Source of the DNA: Euglena gracilis
Taxonomy: Eukaryota > Euglenida > Euglenophyceae > Euglenales
DNA: 64,000 nucleotides
Direction: 5' to 3'
NCBI GenBank assembly: GCA_039621445.1
Contig: CP154956.1
Coordinates: 61,936,362-62,000,361, forward strand
The notes beneath the pieces were generated by a model, which saw only the letters and a list, made by a program, of their open reading frames with translations, made no database searches and was not told where the DNA came from. A program made the position numbers and the translations under genes. Shown here piece by piece: positions 1 through 13,700 of the stretch; the first letter of the stretch is position 1, and every line of letters starts with the position of its first letter.

Positions 1-9
1 AGAAGCAAA

Positions 10-312
10 AAAATAAATTCCCCGTCTCAGCACATTCAATGCAAAATAACAGGATACATGGCTTAAAAAATGGCCATATTTTGCAATTTGACAAAAACGG
101 GTCGACATTGGGGAAAAAGGTAACTTCTGGCATCCTTGGACCTTCGCCAGCCCACCCAAAACATCAAAAATGGGTTTTGGGACCGTTTAGTTTTGACCCC
201 GTTCCAGCCCGAGTCGGTCCTTGGCCGGCCCTTGGGCCCAATAGCGGCCCTCAAGGGGGACCAGTCCTCAACAAAAAAAAAACAAAAATTCCCGTCCCTT
301 AAACACCGCCCT
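10..312 (+). mobile_element. MITE family M1, copy 1
   Basis: Reference layout of M1 (about 300 bp): end AGGGCGGTCCTTAAG, A-run, CCCGTCCCAGCACATTCAAT, GGTCGAC, TTCTGGCATCCTTGGACCAT, CCATCCACCCAAAACATC, GACCCCGTTCGA, an internal second GGCGGTCCTTAAG, A-run, then inverted end CTTAAGGACCGCCCT. This copy lacks the first terminus and ends TTAAACACCGCCCTG. No coding capacity. Confidence 0.8.
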
Positions 313-1771
313 GCAGCGCGTGTTTCGCACCGCGTGCGGCACCGTGTGGCACCGTGTGACAAGAATCAGGTACAACAAAAAATGACTGAATGCGAGAAAA
401 ACACCCCCAAAAGCGCCCATCGATTACAAAATTGCAATAAAAAGCATTTTGAGTGAATTTGGTCATTTTTAGGTGTTTTGGCCCAAATCACCTGGTTTTG
501 CGATCTCACCAAATCCGTACCAATGATCACCGAATCTTGTGGAAATGACCACAAAATGGTCAAAAGTGGCCAAAAAGGGGGAAAAATGCAAAAAGCAAAC
601 AGAAGTGGCCTAAAATGGCCACAAATGTGCAAAAATAGCCAAAAGAAGCCGAAAATTGGTTTCAAACAGCCAAAAGTGGTCTAAATTGCGAAATGCAGCC
701 CAAAGTGGCCAAAAGTGGCCAAAAGTTGTCCAAAATGGCCAAAAAAAAGGCAAAACAATGCCAAAAGGTGCTGATTTGCAGGAAACTTAACAAAAAAAGA
801 ATGGAAGTTAAATACAAATGGGGACCGGTTGAAATTTCTGATAATTGCAAATTCGGAAATGATTCTTCTCACGCGGTGCACGCAGTGCGCCACGAGGTGC
901 ATGCGGTGCGGAAGCACCCCCCTGGCCCAGTGACCATGAGACACTGCGTCTCATGGTTTCCTATATACTTGTCACGATGTGGAGGGTTATAAAGGCTAAA
1001 TTTTCCGGAAGCGTTTGTTTGAAAGGGAGTTTCTGACATACATGCAGTAGTAAAGCAGTGCAGATACAACCAATCAAAAGCAGTACTATTCATTTGATGA
1101 ACCCGAATGTGATGCTGCAAAGAACAAACTCTGGATATCCCAACATCACCCACAAAACATTCTTCTTTTGTCGCTCTTTTACGCCTTTCCTCTTTCCCCC
1201 TTCCTTTTTTCTCAAGATTTTCAGCTTTTTTGCCACACAAGAAAACACGATCCAGATGGAAATCTGCAAAAGAAGGCAAAAATGCGGATACCTCTTGAAC
1301 CCTGTCTCGAACAAAGCAAAATCGCTGAGAAATGAGCAAACAGGAAATATGGAAAGATGGTGGAAAAAATGGAAAAATGTTTATTTCAAAAAAAAAATGA
1401 ACCGGGAAGATGGGTTAGGGTTAGGCAGATAATCGGTGTGGCTGCCGACACACCAAACACCTGGTGCCAACGCAAGGCAGGTCACGGCGATGGGTGGGCT
1501 CCAATGACGCAGCAACTATGGCGTCCAGATTCCTTGCAGGCGGTGGGGAGGCTTCTGGAGTCTTGGGGAGCCGGGGGAGAGGGAGGGAGGGTGGGGCAAA
1601 GATGGAATGGGAGGGGCAGGGAGGGGCGGACGTCCACCAGGGTAGAGACAGAGGCCACTGTGGAAAGAGTGGGACAAGGCAGCGGGGGGCACACCTGGAA
1701 AAGCAGGCTGCAAACCGACCGACGAGGGTGACACAAATGACACTGGGAAATTTTCTGAAACGCCAGGATGG

Positions 1772-2057
1772 TTCTCAAAGGGAAAAAATGTTCCCGTCCC
1801 AGCACAATCCGTGAGAAATTCACAGGGAAAATGGCCGTATGTTGGCAAAAACAGGTCGACTTCGGTAAAATACGTGATTTCCGGCATTTTCGACCATTGC
1901 CCATTTACCCAAACAGGAAAAAGTCGTTTTGGACTTTTAATTTTTGACCCCGTTCGAGACGCCTGGACCAGCCCTTGGCCGGCCGTTAGGCCTAAAAGTG
2001 TTTCTTAAGGGCGGTCCTTAACCCTCAAAAAGCAAAATTCCTGTCCTTGGCAATCTG
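1772..2057 (+). mobile_element. MITE M1, copy 2
   Basis: Core motifs present from GTTCCCGTCCCAGCACAATC to GGCGGTCCTTAACCCTC; ends diverged. Confidence 0.75.
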
Positions 2058-2698
2058 AACAAAATTGTGGAAGTGAAAGTCATGGGATAAAACATTTCAT
2101 GGATAAATAATTTTTGAAAAACATGATTGTGAAAATACCAATTTCGAAGAAAATGCAATTTCATTTCATGCCAAACCTTTTCATACCACACTGCAGCCAA
2201 ATACCCTCTATCTTTGTGAGTGTGGTGAGCAAGCTGCTCAAAAATGGGTTTCAAATATCATATGTCTGTGACGTCAGTTTTATGACCAATCATCCTTATG
2301 TGTCCTCCATAGACCATAAATTGTTTGTAGAGGGCACACACCTGTCACTTTTCCTTTGCCCAAAGAGGCATCGGAAAGATGCAGTGGAGTAAATTACGGG
2401 GGGAAATATTTTGGGGAAACAAAAGGGTTTCCATATAATTCACTTCCCGTAATTTTGTTTGGCCTGGAAACGAGGTGAGCTGTGCACTTGAGCCAAAAGG
2501 CATTGCCTTGGCGCCCAAAGATCGCCAAGACACCCGGATTGGAGGTGCCATGTGCCACTACTGGACCGCACTGGCCACACTGAGCTTTGGAAAAGTGACG
2601 GCCACCATCTTTGACGCGTCCCGCGGGAGACTTCGCCAACGCCAGGCGCCCACTGGTGGACTTTCCGGCGCTGGGCCAGGGACGGACCTGGCCGCCCG

Positions 2699-5600
2699 CT
2701 ATGCCGCGATGTGGTCCTCGTTGCGGAGGTACTCCGCGACGTCCGCCTCGTGGAACAGGATGTACGCATTGGTCTCCAGCTTGTGGCACGCCGCGGTGGC
2801 CTGGGCCGTCACCCCGAACCCTGGCGGGCGCGGCCACGGATGGCAACCCAAGGGCAGTGGTGTCGTCTCAGAAACAAATTGAGGACTGAGCCGCGGGGGC
2901 AGCAGTGACTGTTTTGGTACTCCGCTGGAGGAGGTGGAATAATAGCATCGAGTGTTGATGCGTGCTGCGCGGGGTCGTACGGGCGAGGGCTCATTGCGCA
3001 CAGGGGCGGACACTGCTGCCCAAATCTTTAAGTTCTCTGGGGGTCCACACCCAGTGGGATGTCGGCCATGTTGTACACGATCACGCCCTGGTAGCGCGGC
3101 GTGCCCTGCGTGATGCGGCCCAGCCCCGCGCGGGTGATGTTGTTGCCGTACAGGAAGCTTTGCTCCTGGTTGGGCTTGATCCAGACCTTGTACTGGGGTG
3201 GGCCAAGGAAGAGCAATGTCTCCGACAAACCAACAAAAAGAACAAAAACACACCACCAGAAATACACATGTTTTAATGTGTGGTGTATGTCGTTCATGTT
3301 TCATATAACGATCGAAATCGGAAAAGTTTCAAGATGAAAATAAAAGCAACCGCATAATTCTTTGCACAGGCTGTTTGTAAAACAATCAGGTTCCGGCAAG
3401 TAAGCAGGCCTGGTTGAAAATTAATGGCCAATCACCCCCCATCACCCATTTGAAAACAACACCCGCTGTTAGACAAAAACCACTGGTGTCTGCGTCCAAC
3501 GGCAAGCCGTGGTGCGGTCAACCTTTGGGCACTGTTTGGATGACGGGTGCATCCCCAGGCTTCCTTTTAAGGGGGTCCGGTCCCACCACCCACCGGCTCA
3601 GCATCGGACCCCTGGGGGTGGGGGACCCCAAGGAGGGGGGCGTTCGCGAAGAAAAACACACAAAAAAAGCCAAAAGCTGCCATTTTTCCACCATCTTTGA
3701 CCCTTTTCTTAGAAATGTTTGAACTTTCGGCCGTAAATTTCAGGTGTGCCATGAAGAATAACCCTGAAAAAAACACCGTTGTCCATCATTTTTCGGCTGG
3801 CACCCCCGAGAGACCCCTAAACCCCAGGAGTCTTCAGGTTTGAAAAAAAGCCTGATTCCACCACCCTTGGTCTGATGTCTTGAATTCTCTCAAAAATTTT
3901 ATTTCTCCTTCCAATGATTAATGGCAACATGGCATTTCCTCTTTATCTTTTTTTCACATCTTTTTTTACATTTTATCTTTTTTCTATCTTTTGATCGGTG
4001 TGTTTTTTGCCAGTCCCGGGGTGACGTATCTTTGACATTTGACCCTAAACCAAGAGAAACAACTTTCTAGCTATGAGGGGCTTAGAAAACGGTTGACCTT
4101 GAGGTCAAAACTACCCCTCGAAATGTGGTGCTCTTGAATTTTTTCAATGAGTGGTGACTTAATGTCAGTTGGGACGCTTTTCATAACTCCTCCATTCATA
4201 ATGACGGGTCGTCATCCGACTTTTGACATGGTGGAAAATCTCAAAGGGTCGTTAAAAATGGGGCGTCCTTATCAGAAGGGTCGACACATCCCAATAGATG
4301 ACAAATAAGGAGATTTATTTTGAGACAATCACCGTCAAAATTTTCTGAAAACGTCAAAAATTATTCCTCTGGGTCTTCTCCAAAGAACTGGTCTGCCTGT
4401 TCCTTGTTCACTTTTTGTGTGGGAGCCTCAGCATTTTTTCTTGCAGGTTTCTGGCATATGGATCGGTATTTTTCAACTTGGTGAAAATTGGGTTGTTGCA
4501 AACCCAATGGGTAGTTGTAAAGAGGCATTTGCTTAAGTACCCCGGGGGTTCCACTGGCTAGCCATTTTGCTAGACACTGGAAAAAAGCCACGAGCCGCCC
4601 CCCCCCCCCCCGCCAGGGGAGATCTGGGGGTTCCTCCGACTGGAAAAAATTTTCCTTGAGATGTACAATACGAAGGAAAGGACAGAAGCGGAATGCGGCG
4701 CCAGGCCTTGCACCACACAGAAGCCAAAATGCATCTAGGGGGGGGTCCGGTCCACTAGCAGGGCTAGTTTGTGTTATTTTTTCTAGTGACTGGCGCGAAG
4801 CGCCAAGGATTGTTTTTGGGACCCCCAAAGCTTGCCGAAAATGCCTATTTTTGGCATTTTTGGCACATTAATCTGCCTCTTTCATAACGACCACCCCCCA
4901 TTATGTAACCATTCACAACCAGAAATCTGCTTAATGGTTCGCAGTATCCCCCAGGGGGGACTCGACAGCGAGTCCAAATCTTGGCTGGTGGAAATCCTAG
5001 TGGACCCCGGGGGAGGTCCGGTCATGGGGTCAGACAATTATTAGACAATTATTGGGAGTTGCTCCAATTGGCAATTGGTCAGGTAACTCTCCTTCAGAGG
5101 GGATTAATACTACCACACACAAAAAACTCTGCCTTGCAGAATTCCATTCATCTTTGCATTTTATCAGCAAGATTGGCATCACCAGAGTAACGCACCTGAG
5201 CGTACTGGGAGAGGAAGTCCAGGCAGGTGACGGTGAGCCGAAACTTGCCGTGGTGGGTGAATTTCCCGAAGCAAACGCCACAGCCTGAAAAGCACACAGC
5301 ACGATGAATGGCTGAACAATGCACTTGAGGCCCTGGTGCACTTGAGCCCGTGTCCCGGTCTGGACACCTCGCAAATATTGGAAGCAAACTTTCAATCGCC
5401 AGCCCGAAAATAAACACAATGACCATGGCTGGCCCAAAATTAGAATGACCATTGAAATTTCCGATCAACCAATCAAAAAATGCATCCACTGCCTTATCAA
5501 ACAGGTAGGAGTTATTCACACTGGACGGTGCAGATGCATTCAACCAAAAAAAAACTCTGCCCCATAATATTTGGTGGATTTCTGCATCACGCATGCCAGT

Positions 5601-7086
5601 GCACACTGTGCACCCCACTTGCATGCACGTGCACACCGATCAGGTTTTCACGGGAAAAAAGTACCGCGTGGTTGGACAGCCGCTTGCTCATATACCACAC
5701 CCGCCGCTCGTGAAGCATAAACACCCACTCCTCGTCTGTGCGGTTGAGCAGGTACTTCGTGTTTGGCCCGATGCTGAGGGGGCGGCACGTACAGAGGGCA
5801 GGAAATTCCCATCCAGCACATAGAATGCAAATCCACAAACAAATGGACAAATAAGATCAGCACCTTTCGGCAAAAAAAAGGGGCACACTGGGAAAAAAGG
5901 GATTTTTGGCATCCTTGGACCATTGCCAATCCACCCAAAAAATCAAAAAAATCAACATTTGAACCTGGAAAAGCAGTTGACCGGTCCTTCGGCCTAAAGT
6001 CCTTAAGGCGGCCCTCAAGGCAGCCCTTAGTTAAAAAAAACAACCACTGTCAGGGATCGCCCTGGTGGTGGGGCCATCCGTTTTGGGCCATAACTTTATG
6101 CGCAAAGTCCATGAACCCCCAGGACCACCTTGGCTTCCCAAATCACAACGAGCAGAGCCACGGTTACAGAGCCACCCACCCTGAGGAGGTCGACAATGCC
6201 TTCTCCATGCCCGTGTGGCGTCCTCCCAGGTGCGACGGGAGTGCCCTTCAAAAAAAGGGAGCCGCCCCGAGAAAGCCTGATTCTGAACATTTCAACACTT
6301 TGCAAGCAGAACTGCTGAAATCGAAGCAATATCACTTCAGAAAGAACAGAGCGTTCTACCTGCAGACAGCTCTTCGGTCAAAAAAACCAAACATTTTTGA
6401 TGGTTTTGGTTTGAGTTCAAAATGGAGAATGGCTCTTGGAAGGGTAAAAATCCCAGCAAATCATCCACGGGAGCTTCGCTGGGAGGTCGTCATTTGGTCC
6501 ACCTCCAGGGATGAAATATTATTTACAAACCTTTCGCAATTTTTGGGAGGCAAAATTTCACCCCGAAATGCATCTATGCCAAACATTCACTCATTCTGAG
6601 TGCAATTTTTGTCGCAGAATGAGAAATTAGCATTTTCCCTTCATTTTCAATTTGAAGGTGGTATAAATCATGAAAATTTCAGAAAAACATGGATCTAAAT
6701 CTGGAAACAAAGAAACACACAAGGAAAGCACATTTTCACTGTGGCTGTCAGTGAGGAAATGGGGGAAGATTGAAAGCTGGGTCCTGGGGGGGGGGGTTAG
6801 GTGATACTATTGGGGTTGGGGTTGGGTTGGGATTACTGGCTGAAACTGTAGCAATGTGGGGGGCTGGGATGACTGGATTCGGCCTGGATGGCACAGATGT
6901 GAGTCGTCAAAACACTGGCGCAATGGTGAACGGGACAGAAAAGAGACACTTGAGAACAGAGAGCGCTTTTGTTGATATCGGTGTTGTGTGAAAAAAGGGA
7001 AAGAAGTAATGGGCGAGGGCGGACGCATACTACTTGGCCAGCTTCTCAAACACCAGCTTGGCTTCATCCTCCGTTAATGGCCGCAT
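2699..7086 (-). CDS. NIP7: 60S ribosome subunit biogenesis protein NIP7, complete, 5 exons
   Basis: Nucleolar factor for 27S pre-rRNA processing and 60S assembly; NIP7 family with a C-terminal PUA RNA-binding domain. Exons (minus strand, high to low): 7031-7086, 5637-5773, 5196-5284, 3051-3192, 2699-2820. All introns are GT-AG and every phase agrees; the total of 546 nt gives 181 aa, against about 180 for the family. The start [18 protein letters not shown] matches the family N-terminus. Later landmarks are [13 protein letters not shown], then [18 protein letters not shown] and [15 protein letters not shown] of the PUA domain, then MADIPLGFGV, split across introns 4/5. The stop TAG is at 2699-2701. 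The intron between exons 1 and 2 carries a MITE (about 5797-6070). Naming comes from remembered family sequence; the exon joins are read directly. Confidence 0.97.
5797..6070 (+). mobile_element. MITE M1, copy 3, in NIP7 intron 1
   Basis: Begins ATTCCCATCCAGCACATAG about 30 bp from NIP7 exon 2 and ends near CAGGGATCGCCCTGG. Inserted antisense to the gene. Confidence 0.75.
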
Positions 7087-7694
7087 GCCGAGAGAGCAGA
7101 AACGAGGAAGGAGGCGGTGCTGAGTGGGGCGGGGGTGGGGGGGGCGGCGCAGCAACACACTCACAGGCAGAGGAGGGAGAGGCGGTGGGCTGCAGTTCGA
7201 CAGTTGGGGGGAGGGGACTCCCGCGTGACCCGAACACATGCGAAAGGTCTGACCCGATTTATGAGCACCATCCCATCCGGACAAAAACGAGGAACCTGTG
7301 CCAAAAAATGCCTGTGCCAGTGCTGTGCCTGCGCAAAGCATTTGAGCATCAAAAGGCTGCTGAGTAACCCATCCCCAGCTGCAAAGCCTCAATCGACTGA
7401 AGCGAAAACATGCAGGCATTTGTAATCCATGATGCCTCAAAGGCCGTCCTGGACTCAGTTCACCATATGGCATAAGCAAGGAGGTGCTTTCATATGTGTA
7501 CATAATTTCCAGTTGAAATTCCAGTTGAATTTGATGATGCTATTCCGCTCTGCTGGCAATTGTTGCTGCTGTATGCATCATCCACAAGCATTTTGACGAA
7601 ATAAATCTTTAAAATCATGGCAAACGTGCACCTGGGATTGAGCTTGAGCACAGGGAAATGGCAACAATTGTTTCTAATTTAAAAATTGTTTCGC

Positions 7695-8020
7695 AGCTTG
7701 AGCAAATGAAAAAATTCCCTTCCCAGCACATTCAATGCAAAATCCACAAGAAAAGTGGCTGAAAAAAATGGCCAAACTTTGCAAAAAAAAATACATCAGG
7801 GGATAAAAGTGATTTCTGTCATCCTTGGACCAGTGACCATAACCCATCCATCCAAACATCAGAAAATTTTCGCTTTTCGATCTCTCATTCCAATTCCATT
7901 TATTTTTTCGCCTGGACCAGCTGCAGGCTGGCCCTTAGGTTTAAGGGTGGCCCTTAAAGGGCAGTCTTTACTGGGGAAAAAAAAGCATCCCGTCCCTTTA
8001 GGTCCGTCCTGACCGAGTCT
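7695..8020 (+). mobile_element. MITE M1, copy 4
   Basis: Near full length; core CCCAGCACATTCAATGCAAA to CCCGTCCCTTTAGGTCCGTC. Confidence 0.8.
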
Positions 8021-8410
8021 GTCTGAAAAGTTGTCAAATTTTGGAATGGGAACTTTGACCTGGCAATAAAGGCGTTTAACATTGAGTGTATGATTTGCAA
8101 AACAGAAGAGTTCGGCTGGGGTCAGACTGAGATCATTCAACGTACTTCGCACGAACGGGGCATGAGATGTACCTTAGCTAGCGCACATTCAGGAAGGGAG
8201 AGCAGGGTTGGGGTTGGGAGGAGGTTAGCACATCGCACAACTTTGGCATACATATAGAGCGGCGCATTCATGTGCACGTGTACAGGGGACGCAGCCGGCA
8301 GCCACGGTGGGAAATGAGGGGAGGGTCGTTATGGACAGGATTCAGGGGAGAAAGCGGGTGGGGCAGTGCAATTCGGACACTCATAATGAGTTCTTCATAA
8401 ACGCAGCGAA

Positions 8411-8706
8411 TGCAGGACGGTCTTTAAGCAAAAAAAAATTCCCGTCCCAGCACATTCCATGAAAGATACACCGGACAAAATAGCCACTCTGGCAAAAACG
8501 GGTCGACTTTGGGGGGGGGAATTATTTCTGGCATTTTTTGATCGCCCATCCACCCAAAACGTCAAAAAATGCAGGTTTCGAATCTTTAATTTCTGACTCT
8601 GTTCGATGCCTGGACCGGCCGTTGGCCGGTCCTTGGGCCGAAGGGCGGTCTTCAAGGGGATCACAAAAAAAGCTAAAAAATCCCGTCCCTCATGGACCGA
8701 CCTGAG
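8411..8706 (+). mobile_element. MITE M1, copy 5
   Basis: Both ends visible: GGACGGTCTTTAAGC and CATGGACCGACCTGAG. Confidence 0.8.
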
Positions 8707-9224
8707 CAAACGGGGTGGGGCAACGGTCCTTCGGCTGGCCCAGCGGGGGGAGGAGGCGTCTCCGTTACGGCTCGGGGGGAGTGCGGTGGCGCACCAGACT
8801 GCGGCAGGGCAGGGGGGGGCGTGTCACAAAAGGGGGGGAATGGTTTCGGTTGGCTATTAAGGATGGGCATGAAACTTTCTAAATCTGACTTGGAGGGGGC
8901 GTGGAAGCCGGCGGGGTCCGGGTAAGTAGAGACGCGCGGACGCTTGCACTGGGGTCAAAAGGGAGAAGGGGAGGAGGGAAGGGGGAGGAAGGGTAGTGGG
9001 GAGGGCACGAAAACGGTAGGAGGTCGCGGGAAGGGGGGGGCGGTGTTGTTGTTGCGGGGTGGGGGGCGGCGGGGCGGGGGACGGGGGCGGGCCCCGCCGG
9101 GAGAGCGGCTGTGGCGGCGGTTTGGACCAGAGGTTCACTTGGCGGCCCCCCTCGCGTGGGAGGGGGGCACTTCCCCTGGTCCAATCCCACTCGCCCACCT
9201 TTGAAACCTGGACGAGAGGGTTTT

Positions 9225-9560
9225 TTAAGGCGCCTTGAAAAATGTTTAAAAAACTTCAAAAAACTCCTTAAAAAACCCTATAAACCGTTAAAAAAAAATA
9301 TCTAAAAATTTTTTTGTAAAATTTTTCGAAATTCGAGCCGAAAATGAAGTTGCAAATCTTTGGCAAAAACAAGCCAACTCCGGGGGGAAAATGACTTCTG
9401 GCATCGCTGGAACATTTTCTGCTTTAAAAAAAGTGGGCGTTCGACCTTTTTTTTTGATTTTGGACCCCGTTCAATGCCAGGACGAGAAATAGACGCCTTA
9501 TAAATTAAAAAAATGCCTTAATTTTTTTAAAAAAAACTTTAAAAAAGTCTTCCACCTGAT
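9225..9560 (+). mobile_element. M1-related subfamily copy (aaggcgcctt type)
   Basis: Shares TTCTGGCATCGCTGGAACAT and GACCCCGTTCAATGCC with M1 but is flanked by TTTTAAGGCGCCTTGAAAAA and TTAA-rich ends. Sister copies lie at about 26,560-26,890 and 51,560-51,800. Confidence 0.6.
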
Positions 9561-10489
9561 ATTATAAATAATATGCCTTAAAAAATAATGCCCCCCCCAG
9601 GTCGACCAACTTAGGCCCAAGATTCTCCAGAAGATTTTTTTGGGTCTGGCTTTTGGCCGGGCCAATCTCAACATGGGTGCCCCTGCGCAGGGGGGGGGGC
9701 AGCATCCAGCCACCTCCAGCTCTGGAACCCCTGGGGGGGTCTCACCGGGGTTGGGTGAATCCATGGTTGGGACGCGGGTGGGGGCAGGTGTGGCTGCGCT
9801 GGGCTGCGGTCAAGAGGGACGTCGAATGGAGCGCGGGGAGATGGGGAAGCAGGAGTGCGGCGGCCAGAGTCAGGTGGGTTTTCTGTGACTCCTTCGGGGG
9901 GGGGGGGGGCAACCAATCCCCCGGGCATCGATCTCCTCAAAGAGTGCAACGAGCCACAAATGGCCCGAGCCCTCTTTCAGGTCCCGTTTTGGCTGCCCAA
10001 ATTATGTCCTCAGGTGACTGTTGCGTAGAAGTATAAACCCTGGTTGGTGGGCTCTGACTTGGTCAGTCGGCCGATGGGGGATCCAAAGAATTGGTGGTCA
10101 CAAATGACCTCTCAAATCGACCTTCCAAAATGACCCCAAACTCCCCCACAAACACATTTGGGCAAAAAATGCATCAAGGATAGCATTCTTTGCATGATGG
10201 TTGGTTACACAATTTTCGACAATTAAATTAGTTGCGTGGTCTTGCAGCTCAAAAAAGCAGCCTGCGAGCCGAGCCTCTTCAGTCTTCTTCACGTTGTGAA
10301 TTGTTCTTTTTGATTGATTAACTCGGGGGAGAGGGTACAAGTGGGGGAACATCCTGTGGTGCTTGAGGAACACTACCTGGTCGGGGGAGTCTGCGATGGG
10401 GGCAGAGAGCAGGGGGTTGGGGGACTGCCGGCCATGGGCAAGAGCTCAGTTCCACTGCGGACCTCAGCCCACAAATGAGCCTCATGTCA

Positions 10490-10677
10490 GGCCGGTCCTT
10501 AAACGTAAAAAAATCAACCACCCGAAACATCAATTTTTTTTTCGAGTTTTCATCTTCCACCCCGTTTGTGCCCAGACTGGCCGTTGGCTGTTGGCCGGCC
10601 CTTTTTTTTTGGCGAAGGGCGATTGTGAGGGACGGTCCGTAAAAAAAAAGCATCCTGTCCCGATATGGACCCCCCTG
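10490..10677 (+). mobile_element. MITE M1, copy 6, internally deleted
   Basis: Starts GGCCGGTCCTTAAACG, keeps the 3' half, ends CATCCTGTCCCGATATGGAC. Confidence 0.7.
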
Positions 10678-10783
10678 CCTCGCGTCAGATTGGATGGGAA
10701 TCAGCGATTTTGCTGTGCCTCAAGAAACAAGAAACCATCGGCTTGTGAGCTCCGAGGTGTGTTAAGGTTGTCACCCTCCGTCC

Positions 10784-13700
10784 TTAAGAACCCAAAAATA
10801 GTCCCACTGGCCACCCAACGGCTCCCCTCCTGTGAACGGTCTCTTGGGCGGCAAAGGGGGAGGCCAAGCGCTGGGCGAAGGGGTGGACGGCGTGCTGCCA
10901 GGCGGAGGTTGGCGGCCGAGGCCGACCCACTGCCCACTGCGAGAGGGGGGGGCACCCTGGGCCGAGCGTCGGAGGGGAACCAGCAATGGGACGCTCGGGA
11001 CACCGGGCCGAAGACGGGGGAGCCGAACCGCAGGAAGAGGGCGCTGCGGGGGGGCGAGGTGAAGAAGCGGGCGAGGGTGGGCGCCGGTGCGTTTGGCCGC
11101 GTGAGGCCGAAGTCCCACCGGGGGTCTCTGGGGTCAGGGCCGGCCTTTGGGGGGGCATTTTGCTTGCATTTATCTTGCTTGTGTGAACTCTGCAGGGTTG
11201 ATTTTGGGTGATTGATGGAAAAGGTTAGTAAACCCTCCCCCCAAATAATACCCCCTCAAATAGTATCCCCCCCCCTCGGGGTCCGACTTCGGCGACTGGG
11301 TTAATACCCCCCCCCCAATTTCGGGCCAACGGCCTGATTTTGACCTGAAAATGTGGGTAAAAATCACAATCTGTGAAACAAATTACGAAAAAAGTTGATT
11401 TTTCTGGATCCTGGCCTCCAAAAATGCTAAATTTCATGATAAAGTTAAAAAAAATGACCCCAAAGGGGGGGTTTTGGGTGCTATTCTGGGTCCTACGGGA
11501 CTTCGATTTTGGGTACTATTACCCCCCCCCCAAATAATACCCCCCCCCTCGGGCCGGAGTTTGAGCGAAAAAAAAATACCCCAGGGGGGTATTATTCGGA
11601 GTGGGGGCCATCAGGCCTGAGGCCTAAACACGTCATGCCCAATGTAGGCCAGACAGTAACCTCAAAGGGAGGTCAAACGGTAAGCCTAAAGCTTGACCCA
11701 GACCCTATTTTGTCAAAATCGACCCTAGGGTGGGCTCCCACAAATAAAGCCCTGACATTTATTCATCTGTATTTGTGTCCACCCATATACAGATTCCTTC
11801 ACTTATTCAGGATGAGCATGCAATTACCCACCCCACCAGGGGGGGGGGTCACTTCAGTCACACCTGGCGGGGAGGGCGGGCCACTCTGAGATCCAGGGGA
11901 AATTGCCCACAAACGTTGAGAAAACTTTCCCCATAAATTTGCACCGGCTTCCTTCGGCACCGGATCACTTTGGCGTTTTTTTTTTTGCTGCCCCCCCGAG
12001 GGGGGAGGGGGTTGGGCCAAAAACCAGTCAGTCACCCCCTCCCTCCTAGGGGGGGGGTCGGCCAGTGACTAAATGGTTGTATGATATAAAGCAACGTATT
12101 GACAGCCTCTCAGACAAAATCAAAGGGGCATTATCCCACCCACTTGTAAACCCCTGGTGTTGGTGGGTCTGGTTTGTGCTGCAGGGTGGTTGAGAAGCGG
12201 AGGGAAGTTTTAAGTCAAATGTGGACCATTGACTTATCTTGCTTAAGAACCACCAACAGAGTGGTCCTTAAGCAAATAAAAAAAAAAACTCCGTTGTCCC
12301 AACACACTCAGCGAAATATATACAGGAAAATGGGCAAAAAAATTGGCATTTTTCAGCGAGAACAGGTGGACATCAGGAAAAAAACTGATTCGTGGCACCC
12401 TTGGACCATCGTCCATCCACCCAAATCATCAAAAACTGGTTTATTTTGACTGTTTAATTTTTGCACCCGTTCAAGTCCCAGTCTGGCCCTTTGGCCGAAA
12501 GGGAGGCGGTCCTTAAGGAAATAAAAAAAAACAACTTTCCTGTCCCTTAAGGACCGCCCTGACCACCAAAATGACCCAAAATCCACCCTACAGAATGATC
12601 TCTTTCGGACAAATTTGTCAAAAAATGGCAGTTTCACATGTACAACTTAGTAGTGGGGTTTTTACATTTGGGGTGTGTGGATGTGTGCACGCATGCGCTC
12701 ACGTTGTAGCAAGTGACGGCAACCTGTACACACATACAGACATACATACATACATACATATATATACATCTGAATTTGCAAAGCTTTTTTGGCTCATTTT
12801 TTGCCTCGTCCTTCCTGTCCATTCGTACAGACAAACATAAACAATTGTGAAATTGGACCACCTCAAAGATCAATCAGCAACGCCTCGTCAAGATTTGCAG
12901 AACAGACCAGTTTATCTTTGCTGCCCCCCGCAGGAGTTTCCTGGGTAGACCTGGACATTGTCCGAAAAAAAAATGGAATGTATCTGTGAAAAAATCAGGC
13001 AATCATGGATGATGACAGTTTACAGACCAAAATTTCTGGCAGTTCCATTTTGAACCACTTTTGTCCATCATACACATCCTTCTGAGGTGAAAAGCGCTAC
13101 CACCCAGCGACCCAGAAAATACCAAAAAAGTCAAACTTGGGCCCGGAGAGGAGTGGGAATGGACCTCCCTTCTCTGGCCCTGGAGCCGGAAGTCTTGTGG
13201 TTTAAACAGCACCAAACAACTTCAGGTTGAAAATCATGCAATTCCGGCCAGCGGTTGCAACGCTGCATTGGCGCATCCCTGGTCACTCGCTGACGGAATG
13301 GCCACCCCAGTGGCCTTTTCCAGCCGGAGCTGGAGGGGCCCCCGGAAGCCGCCATCCCCATCGCCGACCAGCGACACCATGGTCTGCGCCAGCACCCGGT
13401 ACGTGCTCGCTGCGAAGGGGAGGGGCGGCGATGCCCGGCAGCAGCCCCGCTGACCAGACACGCATGCTCCATTCAGGGTATTCAGACACGCATGCTCCAT
13501 TGGCTCACTGACCTGGGGCATGGTTGAGGGTCTGGCTCAAATTTGGACTGGCTGAAAAAGGTAGCCAGCTGAGTGGCTCCCACCCGACTGGGAATGGGGT
13601 AGGCCTTGGGTCGAGCTGAACTCACCAAAATCGCAATTGCAGGAAAGCCAATTCAGTGCAGTTTTGATGTTGGAGAGCCCGAATTTGAACAAAGCAGAAC

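Larger units (their letters stand above)
1..2698. other. No gene found
   Basis: Two M1 copies, a CAAAATGGCCA-like low-complexity tract (470-780), GTGC/GCAC-rich patches (310-360, 870-960) and a purine-rich stretch (1,540-1,700) open on both strands. Nothing convincing. Confidence 0.6.
7087..10783. other. Intergenic region between NIP7 and gene D
   Basis: Presumed NIP7 promoter side. Holds M1 copies and a GC-rich island (8,700-9,200) with frames open on both strands. A possible splice-flanked Pro-rich minus frame is at 9,765-9,830 (donor CCG|GTGAGA); not called. Confidence 0.5.

Noticed and set aside
1400-1430. TTAGGGTTAGG, also near 25,985 and 26,095
   Set aside because: Only one to two telomere-like units; not an array.
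1357-1904. Overlapping frames of 120-140 codons
   Set aside because: Purine-rich tract open on both strands, no start or splice support.
8857-9259. Long Pro-rich and Gly-rich open frames on both strands
   Set aside because: Open in several frames because of GC/homopolymer composition; no consistent splice sites or domain.
10784-11118. Competing frames over the gene D 3' exons
   Set aside because: A short intron (GTGTCC to CCCTCTCGCAG) explains the frame change better than one long frame.
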